NCBI RefSeq assembly: GCF_008632075.1
Contig: NZ_VWVM01000002.1
Span: forward strand, 1 to 64,000
DNA: 64,000 bases
Source: Candidatus Pantoea gossypiicola
Lineage (GTDB): Bacteria; Pseudomonadota; Gammaproteobacteria; Enterobacterales; Enterobacteriaceae
Direction of reading: 5' to 3'
Part shown: positions 55,360 through 64,000 of the stretch, piece by piece
Layout of the letters: every line of letters starts with the position of its first letter
Numbering within the stretch: position 1 is the first letter of the stretch
Translations under genes and position numbers: made by a program
The notes under the pieces: model-generated
Told to the model about the DNA's origin: nothing
Seen by the model: only the letters and a program-made list of their open reading frames with translations
Database searches by the model: none

Positions 55360-56733
55360 GTGCAGAAGTATTTAACAGAAGCGCGTCAATTGCTGGCCCT
55401 TGCGATTCCGGTCATCCTTGCTCAGGTGGCCCAAACCGCAATGGGATTTGTGGATACCATTATGGCCGGTGCAGTCAGCGCCACGGATATGGCCGCCGTT
55501 GCTGTCGGCACCTCTGTCTGGCTTCCGGCCATCCTGTTTGGTCATGGTCTTCTGCTAGCATTGACGCCCACCGTTGCGCAACTCAACGGTTCAGGCCGCC
55601 GCGAACGCATCGGCGAACAGATCCGCCAGGGCTACTGGCTCGCCTTTTTTGTCTCACTGCTGATTATGGTGCTGCTGTGGCACGCCGGTTATCTTATCCG
55701 GGCGATGCATGACATCGATCCCGCGCTGGCGCGTAAAGCCGAGGGCTATCTGCACGCCCTGCTGTTCGGCGCGCCAGGCTATCTCTTCTTTCAGGTGCTG
55801 CGAAATCAGTGCGAGGGGCTGTCGAAAACCAAACCCGGCATGGTGCTGGGCTTTCTGGGCCTGATGTTTAACATCCCGCTAAACTATGTCTTTATCTACG
55901 GTCACTTCGGCATGCCCGCATTGGGCGGTGTCGGCTGCGGCGTGGCAACGGCATCGGTCTACTGGGTGATGTTTATCTGCATGCGCTTCTGGGTGCGCCG
56001 GATGGGCAGCATGCGTGATATCCGCATGGAGAGCCGCTGGTCGCCGCCTTCGCGTCCGATTCTGAGCCGTCTTATGACGCTGGGATTGCCGGTGGCACTT
56101 GCGCTGTTCTTTGAAGTCACGTTGTTTGCCGTTGTGGCCCTGCTGGTGTCACCACTGGGGATCGTGAATGTGGCCGGTCACCAAATCGCGTTAAACTTCA
56201 GTTCACTGATGTTTGTATTACCGCTGTCGCTGGGCGTCGCAACCACCATCCGCGTCGGCTATCGTCTGGGCCAGGGCTCTACCGAGCAGGCAAGAGTCGC
56301 CGCCTGGACCGCCCAGGGTGTGGGCATCAGCATGGCCGCGCTGACCGCCATTTTTACCGTGACGTTTCGTCATCAGATTGCCCTGCTCTATAACGATAAT
56401 CCGGAAGTGGTCACACTGGCGGCGCAGCTGATGCTGCTGGCAGCGATTTATCAGTTCTCGGACTCGATACAGGTGATTGGCAGCGGAATCCTGCGTGGGT
56501 ATAAAGACACAAGGTCCATTTTCTTTATTACCTTTATCGCTTACTGGCTGCTGGGACTGCCCGCCGGGTATCTGCTGGCGCTGACAGACTGGCTGGTTCC
56601 CCGGATGGGACCAGCGGGCTTCTGGTGCGGCTTTATTATCGGTCTGACCTCAGCGGCGGTCATGATGATCTGGCGCATCAGACGTTTACAGCGGTCACCT
56701 GCGGAAATCATCCTGGCGCGCGCGGCGCGATAA
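55360..56733 (+). CDS. mdtK: MATE multidrug efflux pump MdtK (NorM)
   Basis: A 12-helix inner-membrane exporter of 457 residues (E. coli 457), driven by cation gradient and exporting fluoroquinolones and other cations. It begins [36 protein letters not shown], with [17 protein letters not shown], and [35 protein letters not shown] in the second half. The GTG start at 55360 gives the conserved N-terminus; E. coli also uses GTG. The longer open frame upstream overlaps ribE antisense and was discarded. Confidence 0.95.
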   Translation: MQKYLTEARQLLALAIPVILAQVAQTAMGFVDTIMAGAVSATDMAAVAVGTSVWLPAILFGHGLLLALTPTVAQLNGSGRRERIGEQIRQGYWLAFFVSLLIMVLLWHAGYLIRAMHDIDPALARKAEGYLHALLFGAPGYLFFQVLRNQCEGLSKTKPGMVLGFLGLMFNIPLNYVFIYGHFGMPALGGVGCGVATASVYWVMFICMRFWVRRMGSMRDIRMESRWSPPSRPILSRLMTLGLPVALALFFEVTLFAVVALLVSPLGIVNVAGHQIALNFSSLMFVLPLSLGVATTIRVGYRLGQGSTEQARVAAWTAQGVGISMAALTAIFTVTFRHQIALLYNDNPEVVTLAAQLMLLAAIYQFSDSIQVIGSGILRGYKDTRSIFFITFIAYWLLGLPAGYLLALTDWLVPRMGPAGFWCGFIIGLTSAAVMMIWRIRRLQRSPAEIILARAAR

Positions 56734-56885
56734 CCCTAAAAGCGGGCTATTTATAGCCCGCGATGACGAAAAAAACGACGGTTAGCACAGTTGCTGCTCA
56801 GTCATGGCGAAAAAACTATTTTCCCCTTGCCAGGCTTCTGTGCTGCCGTTAATATTCGTCCCCGCTGTCGCCCTGACAGCATGTT

Positions 56886-56962
56886 GCGCTCTTAGCTCAG
56901 TTGGTTAGAGCACCACCTTGACATGGTGGGGGTCGATGGTTCGAGTCCATTAGAGCGCACCA
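56886..56962 (+). tRNA. tRNA-Val (anticodon GAC), copy 1
   Basis: A 77-base cloverleaf. Acceptor stem GCGCTCT/AGAGCGC, D-arm GCTCAGTTGGTTAGAGC, anticodon stem ACCACCTTGACATGGTGG with GAC, T-arm GTTCGAGTCC and encoded CCA. Identical to copy 3. Confidence 0.97.
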
Positions 56963-56965
56963 AGT

Positions 56966-57042
56966 GCGTCCGTAGCTCAGTTGGTTAGAGCACCACCTTG
57001 ACATGGTGGGGGTCGGTGGTTCGAGTCCACTCGGACGCACCA
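56966..57042 (+). tRNA. tRNA-Val (anticodon GAC), copy 2
   Basis: A 77-base cloverleaf. The acceptor stem is GCGTCCG/CGGACGC and the T-stem is compensated accordingly; otherwise as copies 1 and 3. It starts three bases after copy 1, so they share a transcript. Encoded CCA. Confidence 0.97.
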
Positions 57043-57053
57043 ATATTCAGTAT

Positions 57054-57130
57054 GCGCTCTTAGCTCAGTTGGTTAGAGCACCACCTTGACATGGTGGGGG
57101 TCGATGGTTCGAGTCCATTAGAGCGCACCA
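57054..57130 (+). tRNA. tRNA-Val (anticodon GAC), copy 3
   Basis: Identical over 77 bases to copy 1, 11 bases after copy 2. E. coli has two tRNA-Val(GAC) genes (valV, valW) here; the third copy is probably a local duplication. Confidence 0.97.
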
Positions 57131-57202
57131 CTTTCAGAATTTCTTCAACTTGCGCAACTCTCCCTTTTATTGATCTGCATCGCTCGCCCCTCTGCTTTTT
57201 GA

Positions 57203-57231
57203 TTGGTTTTCGCATACTTAGCGTCTATACT
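57203..57231 (+). promoter_or_regulatory. Probable pykF promoter
   Basis: TTGGTT (57203-57208) and TATACT (57226-57231) have a 17-bp spacer and stand about 240 bp before pykF, after the tRNA cluster. The Cra site just downstream supports it. Confidence 0.6.
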
Positions 57232-57248
57232 GTCCCGCGTTGCTTACT

Positions 57249-57262
57249 TGAAAGGTTTCAGC
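57249..57262 (+). promoter_or_regulatory. Cra (FruR) operator of pykF
   Basis: On the minus strand GCTGAAACCTTTCA matches the Cra consensus GCTGAAWCGWTTCA at 12-13 of 14 positions. It lies about 18 bp after the -10, near the transcription start, the position for repression as in E. coli pykF. Confidence 0.8.
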
Positions 57263-57474
57263 GATCACGTGCTTACTGCGATAACTCAAATGATTTGCGC
57301 AACAACAGCGTGGTGGTTACCAACCGTAACCGCACAACTTCCCTGCACGCCTGGCCTTCGTCACCTATTCTTACTCAGTACTGCCCATTTCAGTCTCAAT
57401 CAGAATTTTCATTTCGATGCGCTGCCATCGGATTTCGCCCTTATTCATCCATCACAACTTACAGAAAATCCGTC

Positions 57475-58887
57475 ATGAAAAAGACTAAAATCGTTTGTAC
57501 AATCGGCCCGAAAACCGAATCCGAAGAGATGCTGACTCAACTGCTTGAAGCGGGCATGAATGTTATGCGTCTTAACTTCTCTCACGGCGACTATGCTGAG
57601 CATGGTCAACGCATTACTAATATGCGTGCCGTCATGCAAAAAACCGGCCGTCAGGCGGCTATCCTGCTGGACACCAAAGGCCCTGAAATCCGCACCATGA
57701 AGCTGGAAGGCGGCAACGATGCGGCGCTGAAAGCTGGCCAGACCTTTACCTTCACTACCGACCAGAGTGTGATCGGCAACAGTGAGCGCGTTGCGGTAAC
57801 CTATCCGGGTTTCACAGCCGACCTGAAAATTGGTAACACCGTGCTGGTCGATGATGGCCTGATTGGCATGGAAGTGACCGAAGTCACTGAAAATACCGTC
57901 GTGTGCAAGGTCCTGAACAATGGCGACCTGGGTGAGAACAAAGGCGTTAACCTGCCGGGCGTTTCCATCCAGCTGCCTGCGCTGGCAGAAAAAGACAAGC
58001 GCGACCTGATTTTTGGTTGTGAGCAGGGCGTAGATTTTGTCGCCGCCTCGTTCATCCGCAAGCGTTCAGACGTGCTGGAAATTCGTGAGCACCTGAAACA
58101 GCACGGCGGCGAGCATATCCAGATCATCTCTAAAATCGAAAACCAGGAAGGCCTGAATAACTTCGACGAAATCCTCGAAGCGTCAGACGGCATCATGGTT
58201 GCACGTGGTGACCTGGGTGTTGAGATCCCGGTAGAAGAAGTGATCTTCGCGCAGAAGATGATGATCAAAAAATGTAATAAAGCACGCAAAGTCGTTATCA
58301 CTGCGACTCAGATGCTTGATTCAATGATCAAGAACCCACGCCCTACCCGTGCAGAAGCCGGTGACGTGGCGAACGCCATCCTCGACGGTACCGATGCGGT
58401 AATGCTGTCTGGTGAGAGCGCTAAGGGTCGTTATCCGCTGGAGTCAGTCACCATTATGGCGACCATCTGTGAGCGTACCGACCGCGTCATGAAGTCACGC
58501 ATCGACAGCCAGAACGATACCCGCAAGCTGCGTATCACTGAAGCAGTCTGCCGTGGTGCGGTAGAGACCGCTGAGAAGCTGGAAGCGCCACTGATCGTGG
58601 TCGCGACCGAAGGCGGTAAGTCTGCAAAAGCCGTGCGTAAATATTTCCCGAACGCCACCATTCTGGCACTGACAACCAATCCGACCACCGCACGTCAGCT
58701 GATCCTGAGTAAAGGGATTGAGACACGTCTGGTCACTGAAATCGCCTCAACCGATGATTTCTATCGTCTGGGTAAAGAAGCGGCGCTGGAAAGTGGTTAT
58801 GGTCAGAAAGGTGATGTTGTGGTGCTGGTCTCAGGTGCATTAGTACCAAGCGGAACTACCAACACTGCCTCTGTACACGTACTGTAA
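57475..58887 (+). CDS. pykF: Pyruvate kinase I (fructose-1,6-bisphosphate-activated)
   Basis: A glycolytic kinase of 470 residues (E. coli 470) that turns PEP and ADP to pyruvate and ATP. It has [41 protein letters not shown], the catalytic Lys/Glu segments ([31 protein letters not shown]), [19 protein letters not shown], and a C-terminal FBP site. The open frame runs into the third tRNA gene but translation starts at MKKTK. Controlled by Cra; a terminator follows. Confidence 0.97.
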   Translation: MKKTKIVCTIGPKTESEEMLTQLLEAGMNVMRLNFSHGDYAEHGQRITNMRAVMQKTGRQAAILLDTKGPEIRTMKLEGGNDAALKAGQTFTFTTDQSVIGNSERVAVTYPGFTADLKIGNTVLVDDGLIGMEVTEVTENTVVCKVLNNGDLGENKGVNLPGVSIQLPALAEKDKRDLIFGCEQGVDFVAASFIRKRSDVLEIREHLKQHGGEHIQIISKIENQEGLNNFDEILEASDGIMVARGDLGVEIPVEEVIFAQKMMIKKCNKARKVVITATQMLDSMIKNPRPTRAEAGDVANAILDGTDAVMLSGESAKGRYPLESVTIMATICERTDRVMKSRIDSQNDTRKLRITEAVCRGAVETAEKLEAPLIVVATEGGKSAKAVRKYFPNATILALTTNPTTARQLILSKGIETRLVTEIASTDDFYRLGKEAALESGYGQKGDVVVLVSGALVPSGTTNTASVHVL

Positions 58888-58909
58888 AACTCTTTTTTGC
58901 TGTTATTTT

Positions 58910-58937
58910 AAAGCGCCTTAATGGGGCGCTTTTTTTA
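58910..58937 (+). terminator. Intrinsic terminator of pykF
   Basis: AAAGCGCC/GGCGCTTT-type stem followed by seven Ts. Confidence 0.87.
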
Positions 58938-59114
58938 TTTCTACTTAAACCAAATCCGGGAAAATTCCAATCGAAAATAACTATTCAAATACTCTTAATA
59001 TTAAGGTTAATCCGATTAAATCTCTCTGTTTTCGCTAATTTTTTTTATCATATTCTGGGATTCGCTGCTTCTTTGAGCGAACGATCAAATTTAAGCATCT
59101 TCTCATCAAAAATT

Positions 59115-59146
59115 TATTCTCAACTTAAAAAGCTTTGTGTAATACT
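59115..59146 (+). promoter_or_regulatory. lpp promoter
   Basis: ATTCTCAACTTAAAAAGCTTTGTGTAATACT agrees nearly base by base with the known strong E. coli lpp promoter, with -10 AATACT at 59141-59146 and a conserved leader that includes CTACATGGAGATTAACTC. Confidence 0.85.
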
Positions 59147-59187
59147 TGTATTGCTACATGGAGATTAACTCAATCTAGAGGGTATAA

Positions 59188-59427
<240 letters not shown>

Positions 59428-59441
59428 GAGTTCTGGTTTAG

Positions 59442-59470
59442 AAATGGCGCCTTCAGGGCGCCATTTTTTT
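59442..59470 (+). terminator. Intrinsic terminator of lpp
   Basis: AATGGCGCC-TTCA-GGGCGCCATT followed by T7, 15 bases after lpp. Confidence 0.9.
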
Positions 59471-59506
59471 GCTCTGAATTCAGTGCCCTTTCAGGCACTC
59501 ATTCGT

Positions 59507-60532
59507 TCAGGGCTGTACAGCTTCACCTTCGGCCTGCACATCCGGGCTATTCGCATTCGCCGAGGCACTCTCCAGCCCCGCAGGCGGCACGGTATCACTC
59601 TGCACCGGCTCGCCACTGCTGACCAGGACAGGCATGCCTGAGCGTCGCGCTAAGCTGGCTTTAATCAGCGCGCTATCACTCTTCTCACTCTTCATGAATT
59701 TCTTCAGGTCACTGCCGATCGCAATGGGCATGGTCTGTGGATCGTCTTTATCGTTCCGCGACAGCGGCTGATGCACTTCCACATAGCGTTTTCCATCCGG
59801 CTCCACCGCGTACTTAACCGGCTGGTTGATGATCTGAACACGTGTACCTTTGGGTGCGGCGTTAAACAGTGCTTCGATATCCTCTGAACGCAGACGGATG
59901 CAGCCTGAACTGACCCGCATGCCGATGCCAAACTTCGCATTGGTGCCGTGGATCAGATACTGCCCGGTACCCCGTGCCAGACGCATGGCAAACTGCCCCA
60001 TCGGGTTATCCGGTCCTGCTGGTACCACGCCAGGCAATGTAATGCCCTCTTTGGCGTAGCGCTTGCGAATGTTAACCGTGGGAGTCCAGGTCGGGTTAGG
60101 GATTTTCTGGCTGATCCGGGTTACCATCACCGGCGTTGCCGCACCCAGCTGGCCAATGCCAATGGGATAGACAATGACCTTATTTTCCCCTTTGGGATAG
60201 TAGTAGAGCCGCAGCTCGGCCAGATTCACCACAATCCCTTCGCGTGGCGTGTCGGGCAGGATCATCTGCAGCGGTACTGTCAGCTGGGTACCCGCTTTCG
60301 GCAGCCAGGGATCGGTGCCGGGATTTGCCTCCAGCATGCCCAGCAGCCCGACCTGGTAGCGGGCTGCAATGGCTTCCAGCGGTTGTTTATCATCAGGAAC
60401 CTGAGTCAGCACGTTTTCGCCAATCAGGCGACTGTCAGGCGGAGGCAGCGGGTATTCGGTGGCGAATGCGGGTGCAGAGAGCCCAAAGCAGGTCAGCAGC
60501 AATGCACCGGCTAAACGTAAAGCAGGTTTCAT
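59507..60532 (-). CDS. ldtE: L,D-transpeptidase (LdtE/YnhG)
   Basis: A periplasmic YkuD-type transpeptidase of 341 residues forming mDAP-mDAP (3-3) crosslinks. Signal peptide MKPALRLAGALLLTCFGLSAPAFA; a LysM-like part (IAARYQVGLLGMLEANPG); catalytic HGTNAKFGIGMRVSSGCIRL with His and Cys. The Ala/Pro/Ser-rich C-terminal tail (from about 300) is longer than needed for the fold. E. coli YnhG occupies the same site after lpp. Confidence 0.94.
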   Translation of the reverse strand: MKPALRLAGALLLTCFGLSAPAFATEYPLPPPDSRLIGENVLTQVPDDKQPLEAIAARYQVGLLGMLEANPGTDPWLPKAGTQLTVPLQMILPDTPREGIVVNLAELRLYYYPKGENKVIVYPIGIGQLGAATPVMVTRISQKIPNPTWTPTVNIRKRYAKEGITLPGVVPAGPDNPMGQFAMRLARGTGQYLIHGTNAKFGIGMRVSSGCIRLRSEDIEALFNAAPKGTRVQIINQPVKYAVEPDGKRYVEVHQPLSRNDKDDPQTMPIAIGSDLKKFMKSEKSDSALIKASLARRSGMPVLVSSGEPVQSDTVPPAGLESASANANSPDVQAEGEAVQP

Positions 60533-60550
60533 GCAATTTTCTCGTCAGAT

Positions 60551-60579
60551 AAAAAAACAGACGCCGGATGGCGTCTGTC
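60551..60579 (-). terminator. Intrinsic terminator of the suf operon
   Basis: On the minus strand GACAGACGC/GCGTCTGT encloses a short loop and is followed by seven Ts, ten bases after sufE. Confidence 0.87.
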
Positions 60580-60588
60580 GAGTGTAAC

Positions 60589-61005
60589 TTAGCTGAGGTT
60601 CTGAGCGGTATGGCGAATAGACCGAATCATCGCCTCCAGCCCCTGCGACCGGGTGGGCGTCAGGTGCTGCACCAGGGCCAGTTCGCCAAACCAGTGGCGC
60701 ACATCCAGCGCCAGAATTTCGGCAGGTGGCAGGTTCTGATAGAGACTAAACACGATAGCAATCAGACCTTTAACGATAGCGGCATCGCTGTCACCTTCAA
60801 ATGCGATGGTGCCATCTGTCTGCGGGGTCATTCTGATCCATACCTGACTCTGGCAACCCGAAATCGCGTTTTCCGGCTGGTGTAATGTTTCAGAAGATTC
60901 CGGAAGCTTTGAACCCAGTTCGATAATGTAAAGGTACTTCTCTTCCCAGTTAGCACAACGGTTGAAGTTGCGAACCAGTTTCTCTTTTTCAGGCAAATTC
61001 GCCAT
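60589..61005 (-). CDS. sufE: SufE, sulfur-acceptor protein
   Basis: A 138-residue protein (E. coli 138) that accepts persulfide from SufS and stimulates it. The active Cys51 is in [34 protein letters not shown] and [34 protein letters not shown] are family segments. Last gene of the suf operon, 21 bp after sufS. Confidence 0.96.
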   Translation of the reverse strand: MANLPEKEKLVRNFNRCANWEEKYLYIIELGSKLPESSETLHQPENAISGCQSQVWIRMTPQTDGTIAFEGDSDAAIVKGLIAIVFSLYQNLPPAEILALDVRHWFGELALVQHLTPTRSQGLEAMIRSIRHTAQNLS

Positions 61006-61026
61006 CAGTAACTCCGTTAAAACTGT

Positions 61027-62253
61027 TCAGCCGCCCAGCAGACGATGAATACGCGTCAAACCGGCAGCCAGACGATCCACTTCCTCTTCACTGTTGTAGA
61101 AGGTGAAGGAGGCACGGCACATCGCCGGGACATTGTAGTGCTGCATCAGCGGCATCGCACAGTGATGTCCGGTGCGGATGGCAATACCATATTGATCCAG
61201 GAAACTGCCGACATCAAAGGCATGATGTTTGCCCAGGTTGAAGGCAATAACACCGGCACGAGACTGCGGGCCGTAGATCTGAATATCCGGAACGGTGCCC
61301 AGCTTATCAAGCGCATAGTTCATCAGTGCCGTCTCGCGCTGATGAATCGTATCCAGTCCCAGCGCCTGCACATAGGCCATCGCAGCGCCAAAGCCGATAA
61401 TGCCGCCGGTGTTGGGTGTACCTGCTTCAAAACGCCACGGCGCACTGTTCCAGGTGGTACCGGTAGGCAGCAGAACCTGACCGATCATCGAACCGCCGCC
61501 TTCCCACGGTGGCATCTCATCCAGCAGCGCTTTGCGCCCATAGAGAATACCGACGCCATTCGGACCGTAAAGTTTATGGCTGGAGAAGACGTAGAAGTCG
61601 CAGCCGATATCCTGCACATCGACTTTGTCATGCATCACGGCCTGCGCGCCATCCACCAGCGTAATCACGCCAGCGGCTTTTGCCTGGGCCACGATGGCTT
61701 TAACCGGGTTAACAGTGCCGAGTACGTTTGACACATGCGTCACGGCCAGCAAACGCGTGCGGCTGTCGATCAGCCCCGCCAGTTGCTCCAGCGCCAGTTC
61801 ACCGTTGTCATTTAAGGGCAGGACACGCACTTCTGCGCCGGTACGCTGCGCCAGCATCTGCCACGGCACGATATTGGCGTGATGCTCCATCTCCGTGATG
61901 ATGAGGTTGTCGCCAGATCTGAGGTTACTGCTGCCCCAGGTATTCGCCACCAGGTTGATGCCTTCGGTGGTGCCTTTAACGAAGACAATCTCTTCCTGTG
62001 ATCCGGCATTAATGAAACGGGCAGCCTGATCGCGCACGTTTTCCATATCGCTGGTCGCCTGCTGGCTCAGCGTATGGATACCACGATGCACAGCTGCATA
62101 GCCGTGCTGATAGAAATGACTCTCGGCATTAATCACCGAGAGGGGACGCTGTGCGCTGGCTGCACTGTCAAGATAGGCCAGCGGATGACCGTTGACCTCA
62201 CGCTTCAGGATAGGAAAGTCAGCCCTGATGCGTTCGAGATCGAAGTTCATCAT
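61027..62253 (-). CDS. sufS: Cysteine desulfurase SufS
   Basis: A PLP-dependent desulfurase of 408 residues that mobilises sulfur from cysteine. PLP Lys in [17 protein letters not shown]; catalytic Cys in [14 protein letters not shown], as in group II (SufS) enzymes. Starts [16 protein letters not shown]; either of the two first ATGs may be used, with GGAGG in front. Four-base overlap with the sufD end. Confidence 0.96.
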   Translation of the reverse strand: MMNFDLERIRADFPILKREVNGHPLAYLDSAASAQRPLSVINAESHFYQHGYAAVHRGIHTLSQQATSDMENVRDQAARFINAGSQEEIVFVKGTTEGINLVANTWGSSNLRSGDNLIITEMEHHANIVPWQMLAQRTGAEVRVLPLNDNGELALEQLAGLIDSRTRLLAVTHVSNVLGTVNPVKAIVAQAKAAGVITLVDGAQAVMHDKVDVQDIGCDFYVFSSHKLYGPNGVGILYGRKALLDEMPPWEGGGSMIGQVLLPTGTTWNSAPWRFEAGTPNTGGIIGFGAAMAYVQALGLDTIHQRETALMNYALDKLGTVPDIQIYGPQSRAGVIAFNLGKHHAFDVGSFLDQYGIAIRTGHHCAMPLMQHYNVPAMCRASFTFYNSEEEVDRLAAGLTRIHRLLGG

Positions 62254-63530
62254 ACGTCGCCTCCGGGAAAACGTTGTGCGATACGCTGCAGTACAGCCTG
62301 GCGCATCACTTCATTTTCAAGCGTTTCGGTAAGTTCAGCTGCAAACGCATGAATAATCATGGTCTGTGCCGCATCCTCCTCAATACCGCGAGAACGCAGA
62401 TAGAACATCTGCTCATCGTCAATACGACCAATGGTAGCACCGTGGCTGCACTTAACGTCATCCGCGTAAATTTCGAGCTGCGGTTTGGTGTCGACTTCAG
62501 AAAGCTTGCCCAGTAACAGGTTGTTATTGGTCATCTGCCCGTCAGTCTTCAGTGCATGCTGTGCCACTTTGATATGACCGTTAAACACCGCACGCCCTTT
62601 GTCACGCACGATGGTTTTATGCATCTGGCGGCTGACACAGTGGCCTTTGTTGTGCTCCAGGTAAGTACGGGTATCCGCCACTTCCTGTTTCACCGGCAGA
62701 ACCAGGCTGTTGATGGCCAGCGTGGTGTTTTCGCCATTCAGCTGAGTACTGGTATTGTGACGCGACAGGCCCGCACCCAGCAGGAAGCTCGTGCTGCTGA
62801 CCTGGCCATCATTACCAATCACCAGATCGTTGTGCGCAAAGTGGTAGCTGGCGCTGCTTTCAAAGGCGAGCTTGGTGTGAGTCAGTTTCGCATTGTCACC
62901 GATCGCAAAGGTAAAGCGCGTGCCGGTGAAATGGGCGCGTTCATCCAGTGAAACGTAGTGCTCAATGACTTCCGCTTCGGCACTCTCTTCCAGCTGCAGG
63001 TGATGGCGATAATGAACCGTGTTCATGCCCGTCTGCTGACCGCTGGTGATATGCAACAGGTAGACCGGACGCGCTGCGGCTTTACCGCGTGCGAGACGCA
63101 GGGTCGTCACCTCTTCTGCCAGGCTCTCGGTCAGGTGCAGAAAGACTTCCGGCTGAACCGCGGCAGGCAGCGGACGGCGATCGGCGGCCACGCTGTGCTG
63201 GATCTCAAACAGTTCGACGTCGCAGCTGCTGAAGGCGGGCTGGAACTGACCGTCAACGTACACCAGACGGATTGCATCCAGCGGCAGCGCCAGCGCATCA
63301 ACCTGTTCAGCACTCAGGGTCTGCGGCGCATCGGGCAGCACAAATTGCTGGGACAGCAGGGTGTCCAGCGGCGTGTACTTCCAGTTTTCATGCTTCCGGG
63401 TTGGCAGGCCAACCCGCATCAGTTGCTGCCAGTGCTGCTGTGCCTGCAGAGAACGCACGTCGCCGCGCGATTCAAACAGGTGATGCCACTGTTGCAGCGC
63501 AGAATCACTCTTCGTCGGTAAGCCAGCCAT
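62250..63530 (-). CDS. sufD: Fe-S assembly scaffold subunit SufD
   Basis: A 426-residue subunit of the SufBC2D scaffold. It starts [22 protein letters not shown] and ends with the right-handed beta-helix and C-terminal helices ([25 protein letters not shown]... includes the conserved His). It supports cluster assembly under iron shortage and oxidative stress. The ATG overlaps the end of sufC by 26 bases, as in E. coli; four-base overlap with sufS. Confidence 0.96.
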   Translation of the reverse strand: MAGLPTKSDSALQQWHHLFESRGDVRSLQAQQHWQQLMRVGLPTRKHENWKYTPLDTLLSQQFVLPDAPQTLSAEQVDALALPLDAIRLVYVDGQFQPAFSSCDVELFEIQHSVAADRRPLPAAVQPEVFLHLTESLAEEVTTLRLARGKAAARPVYLLHITSGQQTGMNTVHYRHHLQLEESAEAEVIEHYVSLDERAHFTGTRFTFAIGDNAKLTHTKLAFESSASYHFAHNDLVIGNDGQVSSTSFLLGAGLSRHNTSTQLNGENTTLAINSLVLPVKQEVADTRTYLEHNKGHCVSRQMHKTIVRDKGRAVFNGHIKVAQHALKTDGQMTNNNLLLGKLSEVDTKPQLEIYADDVKCSHGATIGRIDDEQMFYLRSRGIEEDAAQTMIIHAFAAELTETLENEVMRQAVLQRIAQRFPGGDV

Positions 63531-64000
63531 AACCTTGCTCCTCCAGCTGTTTCACCAGCGAGAAGTCGCCAGATTTCACGATTTTGCCCTGATACAGAAC
63601 ATGAACGAAGTCTGGCTTGATGTAATCCAGAATACGCTGGTAATGGGTCACGATGATAAAGGCACGCTTCTCATCACGCAGGCTGTTAACGCCATTTGCG
63701 ACGATTTTTAGTGCATCGATATCCAGACCGGAGTCAGTCTCATCCAGAATGCAGAGTTCCGGCTCCAGCGCCGCCATCTGCAGGATGTCGTTACGCTTCT
63801 TCTCACCGCCTGAGAAGCCAACGTTAACGGAACGGGTCAGCAGATCTTCCGGCATCTTCAGCAGATGAATTTTCTCTTCAATGAAGTCCTGGAAATCAAA
63901 ACGATCCAGTTCGTCCTGCTGGCGATATTTACGCACCGCGTTGACCGAGGTTTGCAGGAAAAACTGGTTGCTGACGCCCGGAATTTCTACCGGATACTGG
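63505..64000 (-). CDS. sufC: Suf ATPase SufC (partial, N-terminus beyond the window)
   Basis: The C-terminal 164 residues of the ABC-type ATPase. Reading from the window edge: QYPVEIPGVSNQFFLQTSVN (Q-loop region), VNVGFSGGEKKRNDILQ (signature), CILDETDSGLDID (Walker B with an unusual Thr where E. coli has Ser), IIVTHYQRIL (H-switch) and a final [10 protein letters not shown]. The Walker A part lies off the edge. With SufB and SufD it drives cluster assembly. Confidence 0.95.
   Translation of the reverse strand, partial: QYPVEIPGVSNQFFLQTSVNAVRKYRQQDELDRFDFQDFIEEKIHLLKMPEDLLTRSVNVGFSGGEKKRNDILQMAALEPELCILDETDSGLDIDALKIVANGVNSLRDEKRAFIIVTHYQRILDYIKPDFVHVLYQGKIVKSGDFSLVKQLEEQGYGWLTDEE

Noticed and set aside
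57091..57474. N-terminal extension of pykF into the third tRNA gene
   Set aside because: The E. coli-like start MKKTK at 57475 is clear, and the extension would translate tRNA and operator DNA.

Overview
The window is a chromosomal segment of a plant- or environment-associated enterobacterium of the Erwiniaceae, most likely Pantoea or a close relative. Gene order at both ends follows the Escherichia coli dtpA/gstA-to-suf region. The accessory genes (manganese catalase, TreZ/TreY/GlgX, UV damage endonuclease, plasmid-type small stress genes) fit Pantoea/Erwinia better than E. coli. No complete IS element, prophage or CRISPR array is visible.

Layout. (1) 1-4195 is core: gstA, pdxY, tyrS, pdxH, mliC. 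(2) 4385-36162 is a block of about 32 kb between mliC and anmK, which are neighbours in E. coli. It carries two tandem DUF903-type lipoproteins, YcgZ/YmgA/AriR-type small regulators, LexA-controlled umuDC, a manganese catalase, two SDR oxidoreductases, a UVDE-type UV endonuclease, a HigBA-type toxin-antitoxin pair, Zur-boxed zinT, katE, a chemoreceptor, a YbdG-like mechanosensitive channel, the treZ-treY-glgX trehalose cluster, a TetR-MFS pair, an acetyltransferase and the blue-light receptor bluF. (3) 36210-64000 returns to core order: anmK, slyB, slyA, ydhIJK, sodC, ydhF, ydhL, nemRA, gloA, rnt, grxD, mepH, ynhF, purR, punR, punC, cfa, ribE, mdtK, three tRNA-Val(GAC), pykF, lpp, ldtE, sufE-S-D-C. 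Compared with E. coli, lhr (after rnt) and sodB/ydhP (after mepH) are missing here.

How the genes fit together. The accessory block reads as a leaf-surface stress package: peroxide (KatN, KatE), ultraviolet light (UmuDC, UVDE), drying and osmotic change (trehalose, mechanosensitive channel), zinc shortage (ZinT) and light/biofilm signalling (BluF, YcgZ, AriR). ycgZ and ariR, 4.8 kb apart, share a promoter-overlapping motif with identical spacing (TGTACA, 13 bp, TGTATAA) resembling the MlrA/BluR operator class. No MerR-type BluR gene is in the window. Between that motif and ariR lies a compact series of hairpins ending in a strong intrinsic terminator, so either a small RNA or an attenuator. 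BluF here keeps the residues of an active EAL phosphodiesterase, which E. coli BluF has lost.

Other points of interest are a 243-bp element after cfa made of two 78-bp structured repeats with inverted ends, a perfect 31-bp palindrome between divergent small genes, and a 26-bp dyad just before a TetR gene. Annotation used only the sequence and remembered family knowledge; no searches were run.
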